Below, one piece after another: positions 15,653 to 24,855 of a DNA stretch of 36,828 nt. A model generated the notes under the pieces. That model saw only the letters and a list, made by a program, of their open reading frames with translations, did no database searches and had not been told where the DNA came from. Source of the DNA: Anaerolineae bacterium (GTDB taxonomy: Bacteria; Chloroflexota; Anaerolineae; Anaerolineales; Villigracilaceae); the NCBI GenBank assembly GCA_003130845.1, contig QEXW01000155.1, positions 1 through 36,828 on the forward strand, written 5' to 3'. Position 1 is the first letter of the stretch; each line of letters starts with the position of its first letter. The position numbers and the translations under genes are program-made.

Positions 15653-18214
15653 ATGCGCAATTTATTTTATTGGCTCAACTGGCCGTCTTTTTGGCTCGGT
15701 GCCATCGTAGCGACCGTCGCCTGGTGGGTTCTGTCGTTACTGCGTCCCACATTTCGGCAATTGATAGAATCGATGCGCGAGCAGCAACGCGAACGTGCAT
15801 TACAAGGCAATGCCGACCAAGAAACAGCCTATCGTAAAATCGTCTTCCGCCAAACACAGGGAGCGCACCTGGCGGCTTCACTCTTCGCATTAGATGAAAT
15901 TGCGATGGAAACCCGTTTGCTGGCGCCGCCTTCGTATGCCGACCCAGGCACGCCTCGACCGCACATTGAAATCAGCGAGCAGGCCATCCCATATTTACCA
16001 GAATACCCCGAGATAGCCTCCATCTACAAAAGCGGCACGCTCACCATCCCCGAAGCCCTTTCCGGCGGGGTAAATTTAATTCTGATTGGTCAGCCCGGCA
16101 CAGGCAAAAGCACCGCGTTGGCGCACCTGGCTTCCCAAATCATCAATCGCCGCCCGGAAGTGGCCTCGCTGCACGAGAAAATCCCGTTTTTTATCCACGC
16201 CGCTGACCTCGGACTACCGCTCAAAGACCCCAAAAAGCCAACCGATTTCCTAAACCCAATTGTGGATAAATTGCTGGAAGTGAGCGGTGCCCTCACCGCC
16301 GGAAAACTTCCCGGCTTTGTCGAATATGCCTTTCAAAGTGGGCGAGCGTTGCTGCTACTGGATGGAGTAGACGAACTCACCCCGAATGGCATACAAGAAG
16401 TGGCAGCCTACCTGCGGGTTATCCTGCGGCAATTCCCACGCGTGCGCATCGTCACAACCGGCACACCCGAATATGTAGATGGCCTGTTGGCGCTCGGTTT
16501 TGTTCCGCTTGCCATCATGCCCTGGACAAAACAGCAACAGCGCGAGTTCCTGCAAGTGTGGACGATGCTCTGGCAAAAATATGTCGCCCCCGAAGCCTGG
16601 GCGCAAGCCTTTCTCTCGCCCATTGACCCTATTCTGCTCAATCGCTGGCTGTTAGATGGCAACGTTGGGTTGACTCCGCTGGAGCTGACCCTGAAAGTAT
16701 GGGCTGCCTACGCTGGCGATGCGCGCGGCGCCCGCCCAGTAGATGCCATTGAAGCCCATCTGCGCCGTTTATTACCACCGCAAGCGCCGATGGAAGCGCT
16801 ATACGCCATTGGTGCGCAAGCGAGCCTAAACGCCTTGCCACTCTTTGAAAGCGGGCGCGCCAAAGAGTGGACCAAGTCGTTCGAACCTGCTGTTCCGGTA
16901 AACCCCGAAGGAGTCACCACCACCCCCGCTGAAGCCCCACCCGCCCCCGAAGCGGCTGGCGCTCCGGCAGGCAAATCTCCCGCCAAAAAGGCCGCTGCGC
17001 CACCCCCGCGCCCGGCCAGCCTGGTGTCACAAATGACCGTTGCCGGCATTTTAGCAGCACACGGCGGCAGTTTGGTACGATTTGCGCACCCGCTCTACCT
17101 TGGCTTTTTGGCCGGCAAAGCGCTTTCTCCAGCCCAAGCCGAGACGGTGCTAAACCAATCCCCTTGGTTTGGTCGCACCACCACCCTGCGGTACCTAGCG
17201 GCCTTCAGCGATGTCAGCAATATAGCCAATGCGTTGCTCACCACCGAAGACCACATCTTGCTACGACCACGTCTGATGGCCGCGCGTTTGTTACGCGATG
17301 CACCCCCCAAAGCCCCTTGGCGCAACACGGTCATCGCTTCGCTCATACAAATTCTGCAAAACGAAGACCACCCCGCCGGTCTACGCGGACAAGTAATCGC
17401 CGCTCTGGCACTGAGCGGCGAACCCAACATCGGAGCGCTCTTCAGACAACTGATGCTCTCCCCCTCTAACGAATTGCGCCGCCTTGCTGCACTCGGTGCA
17501 GGAATGGTGCATGACAGCAAATCGGTAGAAGCTCTCATCCAAGTCCTCAACTCCTCCGCCGGAACAGCACGCCAAGCGGCCTGCCTGGCACTGGTGGAAA
17601 TTGGAACACCCGAAGCGCTAGAAGCCATTGCCACCGCCCTGCTGGGTGGTGACGAGGAGCTACGCATTGCGGCTGCCGAGGCCCTGGCCAACAACCCGGT
17701 GGAAGGCTATGAAACGCTCAAAGACGGCGTAACCAGCCAAGACATTCTTGTCCGCCGCGCCATTGTCTACGGCTTAGCGCGTGTGCGTGAACCATGGGCG
17801 CAAGAATTGCTTGGCCGCATCCCCACCCAAGATGAGCAATGGGTGGTGCGTAACGCCGCCGTAGAGCTATTAGAAGCCCTGCAGCGTCCTAACCCACGCA
17901 TCCCACAGCGCGAGCTACCTCCTGAAAACATGCCCTGGCTGATTGAGTTTGCCGGCAAATATGGCATGGGCGTCATCCCTGGCGAGCCAGCCACAGACCT
18001 GCTCTTGCTGGCACTCAAAGATGATAACCCTGACTATCGCTTGGCAGCGCTCCACTACCTGCGGCGCACACCCACCGAAGGGGTGTTATCTGCCCTCTAT
18101 CCGCATCTATTTGGTGATGACCCTGAAATGCGCGATGGAGTCTTCCGCGTCTTACAAGAGATGGCGATGGGTGGTGTGCGGCTGCCCGCGCCCCAACAAT
18201 TCGGCCTGGGATAA
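15653..18214 (+). CDS. Membrane-anchored NACHT-like NTPase with HEAT repeats
   Basis: 853 residues. A hydrophobic anchor spans about 13-30, followed by a charged juxtamembrane segment. A STAND/NACHT-type NTPase follows, with Walker A GQPGTGKST (146-154) and Walker B RALLLLDGVDEL (231-242), plus an arginine-containing strand RVRIVTTGTPEY like a sensor. A Pro/Ala-rich linker lies at about 425-465. From about 520 to the end come HEAT-type helical repeats such as LRRLAALGAGMVHDSKSVEALIQ (shortened here). No recognisable nuclease, TIR or protease effector is fused. GAGGAGG precedes the ATG by about 9 nt. Relatives include bacterial defence NACHT proteins and signalling scaffolds; the housekeeping-like neighbourhood gives no support for defence. 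Function unknown. Confidence 0.82.
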   Translation: MRNLFYWLNWPSFWLGAIVATVAWWVLSLLRPTFRQLIESMREQQRERALQGNADQETAYRKIVFRQTQGAHLAASLFALDEIAMETRLLAPPSYADPGTPRPHIEISEQAIPYLPEYPEIASIYKSGTLTIPEALSGGVNLILIGQPGTGKSTALAHLASQIINRRPEVASLHEKIPFFIHAADLGLPLKDPKKPTDFLNPIVDKLLEVSGALTAGKLPGFVEYAFQSGRALLLLDGVDELTPNGIQEVAAYLRVILRQFPRVRIVTTGTPEYVDGLLALGFVPLAIMPWTKQQQREFLQVWTMLWQKYVAPEAWAQAFLSPIDPILLNRWLLDGNVGLTPLELTLKVWAAYAGDARGARPVDAIEAHLRRLLPPQAPMEALYAIGAQASLNALPLFESGRAKEWTKSFEPAVPVNPEGVTTTPAEAPPAPEAAGAPAGKSPAKKAAAPPPRPASLVSQMTVAGILAAHGGSLVRFAHPLYLGFLAGKALSPAQAETVLNQSPWFGRTTTLRYLAAFSDVSNIANALLTTEDHILLRPRLMAARLLRDAPPKAPWRNTVIASLIQILQNEDHPAGLRGQVIAALALSGEPNIGALFRQLMLSPSNELRRLAALGAGMVHDSKSVEALIQVLNSSAGTARQAACLALVEIGTPEALEAIATALLGGDEELRIAAAEALANNPVEGYETLKDGVTSQDILVRRAIVYGLARVREPWAQELLGRIPTQDEQWVVRNAAVELLEALQRPNPRIPQRELPPENMPWLIEFAGKYGMGVIPGEPATDLLLLALKDDNPDYRLAALHYLRRTPTEGVLSALYPHLFGDDPEMRDGVFRVLQEMAMGGVRLPAPQQFGLG

Positions 18215-18259
18215 CCTCGATTGTACCGACCATCATCGGCGAGTTTATGGAGGAAGGTC

Positions 18260-19606
18260 ATGCTGATTACCAACGCAACACTCGTCACATGGGAAAAGCC
18301 CAATCGGATTTTGCCCGGTTGGGCAATTTACATCAAAGACGGACAAATTGCCGACCTAGGGCCAGAACCCGACCTGCGCTCACGCTACCCACAAGCAAAC
18401 CTGTACGATGCGCGCGGACAACTAGTCTTGCCCGGCAACATTTGCGCGCATACGCATTATTACGGCGCATTCGCGCGCGGCATGGCCATTCCTGGCGATG
18501 CACCCACACAATTTTCAGAAATTCTGCAAAAACTATGGTGGCCACTCGACCGGTCACTGACCGAAGAAGACATCCGCTATTCAGCGCTGCTGTGCCTGGC
18601 AGATGCCATTCGGCATGGCACAACCACCCTATTTGACCATCACGCCTCGCCAAATGCAATTGTGGGCTCGCTTGACATCATCGCCGAGGCGGTGCAACAG
18701 GCTGGATTGCGATCGTGCTTGTGCTACGAAGTCACGGACCGCGATGGCGCAGAACGGATGAAAGCGGGAATACAGGAAAATGTGCGCTTCATCGAACGCA
18801 CCCGCCGAGAGAACAACCCTCTACTCGCCGCCGTTTTCGGATTGCACGCCTCGCTGACTCTCTCCGAAAAAACCTTGGCCCTGTGTCGGCAGGCTGCCCC
18901 CGACGGAACGGGCTTTCACATCCATCTTTCTGAGAGTGAAGATGACGGCCGGGCTGTACAGGAACGCGCCGGCATGCGTCCTGTCGCCTGGCTGGAAAAA
19001 CACGGTATCCTGGGACCAAACAGCATTGCGGCGCATTGTGTTTACCTGGACGAAGAAGAGCGTGAAATCCTCGCAAATTCCCAAACCTGGGTAACCCATC
19101 AGCCGCGTTCGAACATGAACAATGCTGTGGGTGTTGCCCCTGTCGAAGATTACTTGGCGCGGGGCATCCGAGTCGGACTGGGAAACGATGGATTCTCAAA
19201 CGCAATGTGGGAGGAATGGAAGGCAGCTTATCTGCTCCACAAAATCCATCATCGCGACCCGCGCCGGATGAGTGGCTACACCGTAGTTGAAATGGCAGTC
19301 TATAACAACGCAGCCCAAGCGACACATTTCTTCGGACAGACAATTGGAAAACTCACTGTAGGGGCGGCGGCCGATTTGATATTCGTCGAGTACAACCCAC
19401 CCACCCCGCTCACAGAGGGCAACTTGCCCTGGCACATCCTCTTTGGCTTCCGCGAGACGATGCTCACCAACACTATGGTAAACGGAAAGTTCTTGATGAA
19501 AGACCGTGAGATGCTCACTCTGGATGAAAAAGAAATCGCAGCCAAAGCCCATGCACTCGCAGAACAAACATGGCGCAGATACGAACAAAAGTTTAAAACG
19601 CTGTAA
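18260..19606 (+). CDS. ssnA: SsnA-type aminohydrolase
   Basis: An amidohydrolase-superfamily protein of 448 residues. The start is the ATG at 18260 with GGAGGAAGG just upstream; a frame extension to 18221 is unlikely. Metal ligands are the H-x-H in NICAHTHYYGAF, a histidine in GFHIHLSESEDD, a histidine in AAHCVYLDEEE and Asp in GLGNDGFSNAMWEE. Several segments match E. coli SsnA as I recall it: LWWPLDRSL, FDHHASPNAIVGSL, RSNMNN, YNPPTPL and HILFGF. SsnA is linked in other bacteria to selenium-dependent molybdenum hydroxylase loci, but its substrate is not known and no such hydroxylase is adjacent here. It lies 45 nt after the NACHT gene and 62 nt before npdG. Confidence 0.83.
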   Translation: MLITNATLVTWEKPNRILPGWAIYIKDGQIADLGPEPDLRSRYPQANLYDARGQLVLPGNICAHTHYYGAFARGMAIPGDAPTQFSEILQKLWWPLDRSLTEEDIRYSALLCLADAIRHGTTTLFDHHASPNAIVGSLDIIAEAVQQAGLRSCLCYEVTDRDGAERMKAGIQENVRFIERTRRENNPLLAAVFGLHASLTLSEKTLALCRQAAPDGTGFHIHLSESEDDGRAVQERAGMRPVAWLEKHGILGPNSIAAHCVYLDEEEREILANSQTWVTHQPRSNMNNAVGVAPVEDYLARGIRVGLGNDGFSNAMWEEWKAAYLLHKIHHRDPRRMSGYTVVEMAVYNNAAQATHFFGQTIGKLTVGAAADLIFVEYNPPTPLTEGNLPWHILFGFRETMLTNTMVNGKFLMKDREMLTLDEKEIAAKAHALAEQTWRRYEQKFKTL

Positions 19607-19668
19607 CCCATCGCATATCGCTTTGGCTTCGCAACAAAATTGCCAATTCTCACAACCAAAGGAATACC

Positions 19669-20343
19669 ATGACCGATTCTCTCCTATACACCATCGCCGT
19701 CTTAGGCGGCACCGGCAAAGAAGGCAAAGGACTGGCGTATCGCTGGGCCAAGGCAGGCTATAAAGTCATCATTGGCTCGCGCAACGCTGAAAAAGCACAA
19801 GCAACTGCCGCAGAGTTAAACGAATTACTGGATGGCAAAGCCGCCATCGAAGGGCTAGAGAATCTGACAGCAGCACAAAAGGCCGATATTGCCGTGTTGA
19901 CTGTACCATATTCGGCCCACAAAGACACGCTTTTGGGAATAAAAGACGCACTGCAAGGCAAAATCTTAGTAGATGTCACCGTCCCGCTCGTCCCACCCAA
20001 GGTGACCAAAGTGCAAATGCCACCCGCCGGTTCTGCCGCACAAGAAGCAGTAGAGATTTTGGGCGAGGGCGTACAAGTGGTGGATGCCTTCCAAAACATT
20101 TCGTATGAACACCTGATGCAAGATGGAGACGTTCCCTGTGACGTGCTGGTGACCGGCACAAGCAAAGCCGCCCGCGAGGAAGTACTAAAACTGGTGCAGG
20201 CTGCTGGTCTCATCGGTTGGGACGCCGGCCCGATTGAAAACTCGTCGGTAGTCGAAGGTCTGACTTCGATTTTGATTTATATCAACAAGCAATACAACAC
20301 AAACCATGCAGGCATAAAAATAACAGGTGCCAATGGGCACTAA
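19669..20343 (+). CDS. npdG: F420H2:NADP+ oxidoreductase (NADPH-dependent F420 reductase)
   Basis: Exchanges hydride between NADPH and coenzyme F420, supplying F420H2 to the F420-dependent enzymes downstream. The 224 residues begin with a Rossmann loop, AVLGGTGKEGKGLAYRW, where a family Fno/NpdG protein has the same G-G-T-G-x-x-G. They continue with the NADP-phosphate contact IIGSRNAEKA and the characteristic VDVTVPLVPPKV and AFQNISYEHL segments. AAAGGA sits 6 nt before the ATG. It is the first F420 gene in a run that continues to 24855. Confidence 0.93.
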   Translation: MTDSLLYTIAVLGGTGKEGKGLAYRWAKAGYKVIIGSRNAEKAQATAAELNELLDGKAAIEGLENLTAAQKADIAVLTVPYSAHKDTLLGIKDALQGKILVDVTVPLVPPKVTKVQMPPAGSAAQEAVEILGEGVQVVDAFQNISYEHLMQDGDVPCDVLVTGTSKAAREEVLKLVQAAGLIGWDAGPIENSSVVEGLTSILIYINKQYNTNHAGIKITGANGH

Positions 20344-20411
20344 CATTTTGCTCGCTCTCGGACTACCCGTAGGCTAGTCCTTGGCTGCTCACCCCAATTC
20401 ACAGCAGTGCC

Positions 20412-21176
20412 ATGGCGCTCACACTCACCCCCCTGCCGAATATTCCCCTAGTTCAACCCGGCGACGACCTGGTCAACCTGATTCTGCTTGGTCTGGAGCG
20501 GGCAAGCCTCACCCTAGAAGATGGCGATATTTTGGTGCTGGCGCAAAAAATTGTTAGCAAAGCCGAAACTCGCCTGGTCAACCTGGAGACGGTAACCCCC
20601 AGTCCATCTGCTTTGGAATTGTCCAAACAGACCGGCAAAGACCCACGCCTAGCAGAACTCATCTTGCGCGAAAGCAACGAGATTTTGCGCACCCGTCCTG
20701 GCACGGCCATTGTGGAACATCGCCTGGGATTCGTATGCGCCAACGCCGGCATTGACCACTCAAATGTCGCTCCCTTGCAACAACCAGGAGAGTGGGTTCT
20801 GCTCTTGCCTGAAAACCCCGACCGCTCTGCAGCGATGATACGCACCCGCCTGGAATCAAAGAGTGGTAAACGATTGGGGGTCATGATTATCGATTCTCAC
20901 GGGCGCGCCTGGCGACTGGGCACAGTCGGCGTGGCAATTGGCCTCAGTGGCCTTCCAGGCCTGATTGACGAGCGAGGCTGGCAAGACCTTTTTGGCTACA
21001 CGCTAAATATCACCGTCGTCGGCGTAGCCGATGAACTCGCTGCCGCTGCCAGCCTGATGATGGGACAGGCTGCCGAAGGTACGCCGATTGTACATGTGCG
21101 GGGTTTCCCTTATCCTTTACGAGAGGGGTCACTCCAAGAGATACTGCGCCCCAAAGAGCAAGATATGTTTCGATAA
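20412..21176 (+). CDS. cofE: Coenzyme F420-0:L-glutamate ligase
   Basis: Adds gamma-linked glutamates to F420-0 using GTP. The 254-residue protein follows CofE throughout: LEDGDILVLAQKIVSKAE near the N-terminus, DPRLAELILRES, FVCANAGIDHSN, MIIDSHGRAWRLGTVGVAIG and ADELAAAASLMMGQ. It is the single-domain archaeal/Chloroflexi-like form. The C-terminal FMN domain found in actinobacterial FbiB is missing here but appears as a separate gene (21673-22263). No Shine-Dalgarno is visible before the ATG. A small hairpin lies in the 68-nt gap upstream. Confidence 0.95.
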   Translation: MALTLTPLPNIPLVQPGDDLVNLILLGLERASLTLEDGDILVLAQKIVSKAETRLVNLETVTPSPSALELSKQTGKDPRLAELILRESNEILRTRPGTAIVEHRLGFVCANAGIDHSNVAPLQQPGEWVLLLPENPDRSAAMIRTRLESKSGKRLGVMIIDSHGRAWRLGTVGVAIGLSGLPGLIDERGWQDLFGYTLNITVVGVADELAAAASLMMGQAAEGTPIVHVRGFPYPLREGSLQEILRPKEQDMFR

Positions 21177-21243
21177 ATCTTGCCGAATCAAGCCTACCGG
21201 TTCTCCCTTATCGGTACGATGATGTGAAAACACTGGAGAACAA

Positions 21244-21636
21244 ATGAAAAACATCCCCGAAAAATATCACGACTTATTGAAAGACGAAACGCGCGCCTTT
21301 CTATTCCTGGCGACGATTATGCCGGATGGGTCACCCCAGGTCACGCCCATCTGGTTTAATCATGACGGCGAACACATTTTGATTAATTCGGCCAAAGGAC
21401 GCGTAAAAGACCGAAATATGCGCGCCCGCCCTCAGGTCGCTATGGTGATACAGGACCCCAACAATCCCTATCGGTACCTGCAAATTCGTGGCCGAGTGCT
21501 CGAAATCAGTGAAGAAGGCGGACTACAGCATATCAACACACTGGCGCTGAAATATACCGGTCGCCCTTGGCAAACCAATCCAGGCGAAATTCGGGTGATT
21601 TACAAAATACGCCCAGAGAAAATTGATGCCCATTGA
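21244..21636 (+). CDS. PPOX-class F420-dependent oxidoreductase (FDOR)
   Basis: A 130-residue split-beta-barrel protein of the pyridoxamine-phosphate-oxidase superfamily. It carries FLFLATIMPDGSPQVTPIWF, ILINSAKGRVKDRNMRARP and a strand YRYLQIRGRVLEI, typical of the FDOR group that binds F420 (some members bind FMN or heme instead). GGAG lies 7 nt before the ATG. Its position between cofE and cofD argues for F420 as cofactor. The substrate is unknown; family members reduce quinones, biliverdin or unsaturated compounds. Confidence 0.85.
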   Translation: MKNIPEKYHDLLKDETRAFLFLATIMPDGSPQVTPIWFNHDGEHILINSAKGRVKDRNMRARPQVAMVIQDPNNPYRYLQIRGRVLEISEEGGLQHINTLALKYTGRPWQTNPGEIRVIYKIRPEKIDAH

Positions 21637-21672
21637 AACCTGAGCCGATAAACAGACCTGCAAACAACAACC

Positions 21673-22263
21673 ATGCGCCCCTCTCTGCTCACATTTCTGC
21701 GTTCGCGCCGCTCTATCCGCAAATTTCACAACCAGCGCGTTCCTGAATCTATTTTGCACGAAATTTTGGAAACAGCCACCTACGCCCCCTCAGCGCACGG
21801 GCTTCAACCCTGGCGGTTTGTCCTGGTCGAGAGTCCATCAGCGCGTCAATCGCTGGCGCTCGCCCTAACAAACAAGATGCGAATCGATATGCAGCAAGAA
21901 GGCGCTCGCGAAGAAGAAATTCACGAACGGGTCGCGCGCTCCATTCGCCGGATTGGCGAAGCACCGCACATTATTTTGCTCTGCCAAGATAGCAGCGCGG
22001 TGCGCAGCCAAACTCCTGAAGAACTCACAATGGGCGCACAATCGGTTGCTATGGCAGGCTTACAACTCCTGTTAGCGGCACATGCGCGCGGATTAGGAAC
22101 AAACTGGCTGTGTTGGCCACTGTATGCGCAGGCAGAAACTATCCGTGCGCTCGAGCTACCACCCACTTGGCTGCCACAAGCAATGATTTTTATGGGCTTA
22201 CCCGCTGAAGAGCCAAAACCCAAACAACTCCAAGCGCTTGATGCGCTTATTCTCTCACGCTAA
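21673..22263 (+). CDS. Nitroreductase-family protein, like the C-terminal domain of FbiB (dehydro-F420-0 reductase)
   Basis: 196 residues of the FMN-binding nitroreductase fold: LRSRRSIRKFHNQRVPE at the N-terminus (FMN contacts), ATYAPSAHGLQPWRFV, then AGLQLLLAAHARGLGTNWLCWP and a C-terminal IFMGLPAEEPKP. In actinobacteria the same fold forms the C-terminal half of FbiB, which reduces dehydro-F420-0 made from phosphoenolpyruvate. Finding it as a free gene next to cofE, cofD and cofC suggests the same job, and hence a PEP-derived F420 route. This is an inference. It could instead be an ordinary nitroreductase. No Shine-Dalgarno is visible. Confidence 0.8.
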   Translation: MRPSLLTFLRSRRSIRKFHNQRVPESILHEILETATYAPSAHGLQPWRFVLVESPSARQSLALALTNKMRIDMQQEGAREEEIHERVARSIRRIGEAPHIILLCQDSSAVRSQTPEELTMGAQSVAMAGLQLLLAAHARGLGTNWLCWPLYAQAETIRALELPPTWLPQAMIFMGLPAEEPKPKQLQALDALILSR

Positions 22264-22284
22264 CCTTACCCCGGAATTTGAACT

Positions 22285-23238
22285 GTGACACCTGACACAC
22301 CCTTGAAGCTTGTTGCCCTAGCCGGCGGCGTAGGAGGCGCAAAGTTAGCCGAAGGCCTAGCGCAAATCCTACCTCCCCATGCTCTAACCATCATCGTCAA
22401 TACCGGCGATGATTTTGTTCATTGGGGACTAAACATCTCTCCCGACCTGGATACCGTCTGCTACACGCTAGCCGGACTGGCAAATCCTGTCACCGGCTGG
22501 GGACAAGCCGATGAAACCTGGAATGTGTTCCAACAGATGGAACGACTGGGCGCCCCAACCTGGTTTCGGCTGGGAGATAAAGACTTAGCCACGCACCTAG
22601 AGCGCACCCGCCGGCTGCGAGAAGGAGAACCTCTATCGCACATCACCCATGATTTGTGCATGCGATGGGGAATCCGGCACACCGTTTTACCGATGAGCGA
22701 TGACCCGGTTGCGACCATCGTAGATACGGTAGAATTCGGTGAACTCCCCTTTCAGGAATACTTTGTGCATCAGCGCTGTGAGCCTACTGTGCGCAGATTT
22801 CGCTTTGCAGGGATAGAACAAGCACAGCCAGCACCTGGTGTGCGCGAAGCCATGGCACACGCTGACGCATTGATTGTGTGCCCCTCCAATCCCTGGGTCA
22901 GCATTGACCCCATCCTAAAAATACTGCAGACGGCTGCCATACACCTGCCCAACGTAGTGCTGGCGGTCAGTCCCATCATCGGTGGGCGAGCAGTCAAAGG
23001 TCCGGCAGCCAAGATGTTCAGAGAGCTAGGGATAGAACCCTCTGCCTTGGCTGTGGCCGAGCATTACGGCAAGCGGACTCTCACCGGTTTCGTTTTAGAC
23101 AGCATAGATGCCAACTTAGCGCCTGCGGTTGATGCACTTGGTATCCAAGCCTTCGTTGCTCAAACACTGATGCCAACCTCCAAAGAGCGGCGCAAACTGG
23201 CTCAAGATGTGCTACACTTGGTAGAGAAACTTGTATGA
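22285..23238 (+). CDS. cofD: 2-phospho-L-lactate (or enolpyruvyl) transferase
   Basis: Joins the activated phospholactate or phosphoenolpyruvate moiety to the deazaflavin Fo, giving (dehydro)F420-0. The 317 residues start with the signature LVALAGGVGGAKLAEGL, followed by IIVNTGDDFVHWGLNISPDLDT, a strand with ALIVCPSNPWVSIDPIL and SPIIGGRAVKGPAAKM. The start is a GTG at 22285 with only a weak GGAA upstream; it lies 21 nt after the nitroreductase gene. The stop overlaps the cofC start as ATGA. Confidence 0.96.
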   Translation: MTPDTPLKLVALAGGVGGAKLAEGLAQILPPHALTIIVNTGDDFVHWGLNISPDLDTVCYTLAGLANPVTGWGQADETWNVFQQMERLGAPTWFRLGDKDLATHLERTRRLREGEPLSHITHDLCMRWGIRHTVLPMSDDPVATIVDTVEFGELPFQEYFVHQRCEPTVRRFRFAGIEQAQPAPGVREAMAHADALIVCPSNPWVSIDPILKILQTAAIHLPNVVLAVSPIIGGRAVKGPAAKMFRELGIEPSALAVAEHYGKRTLTGFVLDSIDANLAPAVDALGIQAFVAQTLMPTSKERRKLAQDVLHLVEKLV

Positions 23239-23852
23239 CAATTTGGGCAATCGTTCCCGTCAAACCATTGCGGTTGGGTAAATCGCGGTTGGCCAACGTC
23301 TTGACCGATGACGAACGTGGCATCTTAAACCGCAAATTTCTAGAGCAAACCCTGCAAACCCTGCGCGAAATGCCGGAAATTTCCCAGGTTTTGGTTGTAA
23401 GCCGCGACCCGGCAGCGTTGGCTATTGCCCGTGAGTTTGGAGCGCGCACTGTGCTGGAAGACGGCAACCCCAATCTCAACCTCGCCTTAACCCGTGCTAC
23501 CCTGCTGGCACGCAACTACGCTACGCGCGGCGTGCTTGTCCTCCCGGCTGATTTGCCGCTCTTGACCGCAGAAGATGTGCGCAGCCTACTTGACCGCGCA
23601 CGCCAAACCCCTTGCGTAGTCATCGCACCAGACCGTCATCAAGATGGAACAAATGCACTGTTTATGAATCCAGCAGGATTGATTCCCTACAGTTTTGGAG
23701 CGGGTTCATTCTACCGACACTGTGAAGCCGCTCAAAAAAGCGGCGTCCGCCTAGAAATTGTGCAAAATGCGCACATCGGTCTCGATTTGGACACACCCAA
23801 CGATTTACGCATTCTCAACTCACTCGAAGAATCGGTTGTAGAAAGGAGATAA
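23235..23852 (+). CDS. cofC: 2-phospho-L-lactate/PEP guanylyltransferase
   Basis: Makes the guanylylated three-carbon donor used by CofD. The 205 residues have the nucleotidyltransferase N-terminus [17 protein letters not shown], the strand [32 protein letters not shown], and [13 protein letters not shown] with [10 protein letters not shown] near the end, all typical of CofC. Its ATG lies inside the cofD stop (ATGA, 23235-23238), so the two are translationally coupled. Whether it uses phospholactate or PEP cannot be read from sequence here. Confidence 0.95.
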   Translation: MTIWAIVPVKPLRLGKSRLANVLTDDERGILNRKFLEQTLQTLREMPEISQVLVVSRDPAALAIAREFGARTVLEDGNPNLNLALTRATLLARNYATRGVLVLPADLPLLTAEDVRSLLDRARQTPCVVIAPDRHQDGTNALFMNPAGLIPYSFGAGSFYRHCEAAQKSGVRLEIVQNAHIGLDLDTPNDLRILNSLEESVVERR

Positions 23853-23859
23853 CCCCCCC

Positions 23860-24855
23860 ATGGCTCGCGTTGCACTCTATTTGCAAGATTCGCACGACTT
23901 GCGTGACGGGTTAGACTACGTCCGCTACGCGGAGGAAAAAGGTTTCGAAGCGGTTTGGCAGGCTGAAAGCCGCCTGGTGCGCGATGCGATTGTGCCAATG
24001 GCCGCCTATGCTGCCGTCACTGAAAAGATTAAAGTCGGGTCGGGTGTCATCAACAACTGGACTCGCAATATTGGCTTACTAGCAGCCACTTTTTTGACCC
24101 TGGACGACCTGGCGCCCGGACGCATCATCTGCGGTATCGGCGCATGGTGGGACCCGTTGGCAAAAAATGTCGGCATCGAACGCAAAAAACCCTTGCTGGC
24201 GATGAAAGAAACCGTCCTGGTCATGCGCCGCTTACTCAACATGGAGCGGGTCACCTTTCATGGTGAGTTCGTGCATGTGGACGGCATCGAACTGGATGTT
24301 GTGCATGGGCGCCGTGAACCCCGCAACGTGCCGATTATGATTGGGGCGACCGGTGATATGATGATGGAACTAACCGGCGAAATTGCCGATGGTGTGGTCT
24401 TGAATTATTGCGTTGCTCCAGAATACAATGACCGCGCGTTGGAACTACTAGATAAAGGCGCTAAGCGGGCCGGACGGCGCGTTGAAGATTTAGACCGTCC
24501 GCAGTTAATTGTATGCTCCGTGGATGATGACCATGACAAAGCCATAGATACGACGAAGATGTTGCTTTGCCAATACATTGCTCAGCAGCCACACATTGCA
24601 AAGGCAAGCAAAGTAAGCGATGAAGTGGTACATGAAATCCAGTCCATTTTAGGCTGGCCTGCTACCAAAGAGCAAATCAACCGTGCCAAACACCTGGTTC
24701 CCGATGAACTCGTTCATAAAATTACTGCATCTGGCACGCCGCAAGAAGCACGCGCCAAGGTGCAAGAATATATGAATCGCGGTTGCACTTGCCCCATCTT
24801 ATATGCAGCAGGCGGCAATGTAAAGAAATTGATTGATACGTTTGCGCAAAACTGA
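23860..24855 (+). CDS. LLM-class F420-dependent oxidoreductase (Mer-like)
   Basis: A luciferase-like TIM-barrel protein of 331 residues. Features include [20 protein letters not shown] near the N-terminus, [46 protein letters not shown], and [26 protein letters not shown]. The general pattern resembles methylenetetrahydromethanopterin reductase and related F420 enzymes. A strong GAAAGGAG lies 11 nt before the ATG, better than for the biosynthetic genes upstream, suggesting higher translation. It follows cofC by 7 nt, supporting F420 as cofactor. Substrate unknown. Confidence 0.88.
   Translation: MARVALYLQDSHDLRDGLDYVRYAEEKGFEAVWQAESRLVRDAIVPMAAYAAVTEKIKVGSGVINNWTRNIGLLAATFLTLDDLAPGRIICGIGAWWDPLAKNVGIERKKPLLAMKETVLVMRRLLNMERVTFHGEFVHVDGIELDVVHGRREPRNVPIMIGATGDMMMELTGEIADGVVLNYCVAPEYNDRALELLDKGAKRAGRRVEDLDRPQLIVCSVDDDHDKAIDTTKMLLCQYIAQQPHIAKASKVSDEVVHEIQSILGWPATKEQINRAKHLVPDELVHKITASGTPQEARAKVQEYMNRGCTCPILYAAGGNVKKLIDTFAQN

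Noticed and set aside
17095-17694. A 199-residue minus-strand open frame
   Set aside because: It mirrors the HEAT-repeat part of the NACHT gene; its Ala/Ser/Arg-rich composition is typical of an antisense shadow.
15653-18214. A complete antiphage defence system
   Set aside because: A NACHT-like ATPase is present, but there is no effector, nuclease, toxin, integrase or other defence gene nearby; the neighbours are metabolic.
20360-20380. Terminator between npdG and cofE
   Set aside because: GGACTA and TAGTCC form a 6-bp stem with a nine-base loop, but no T-run follows and the genes on both sides belong to one pathway.
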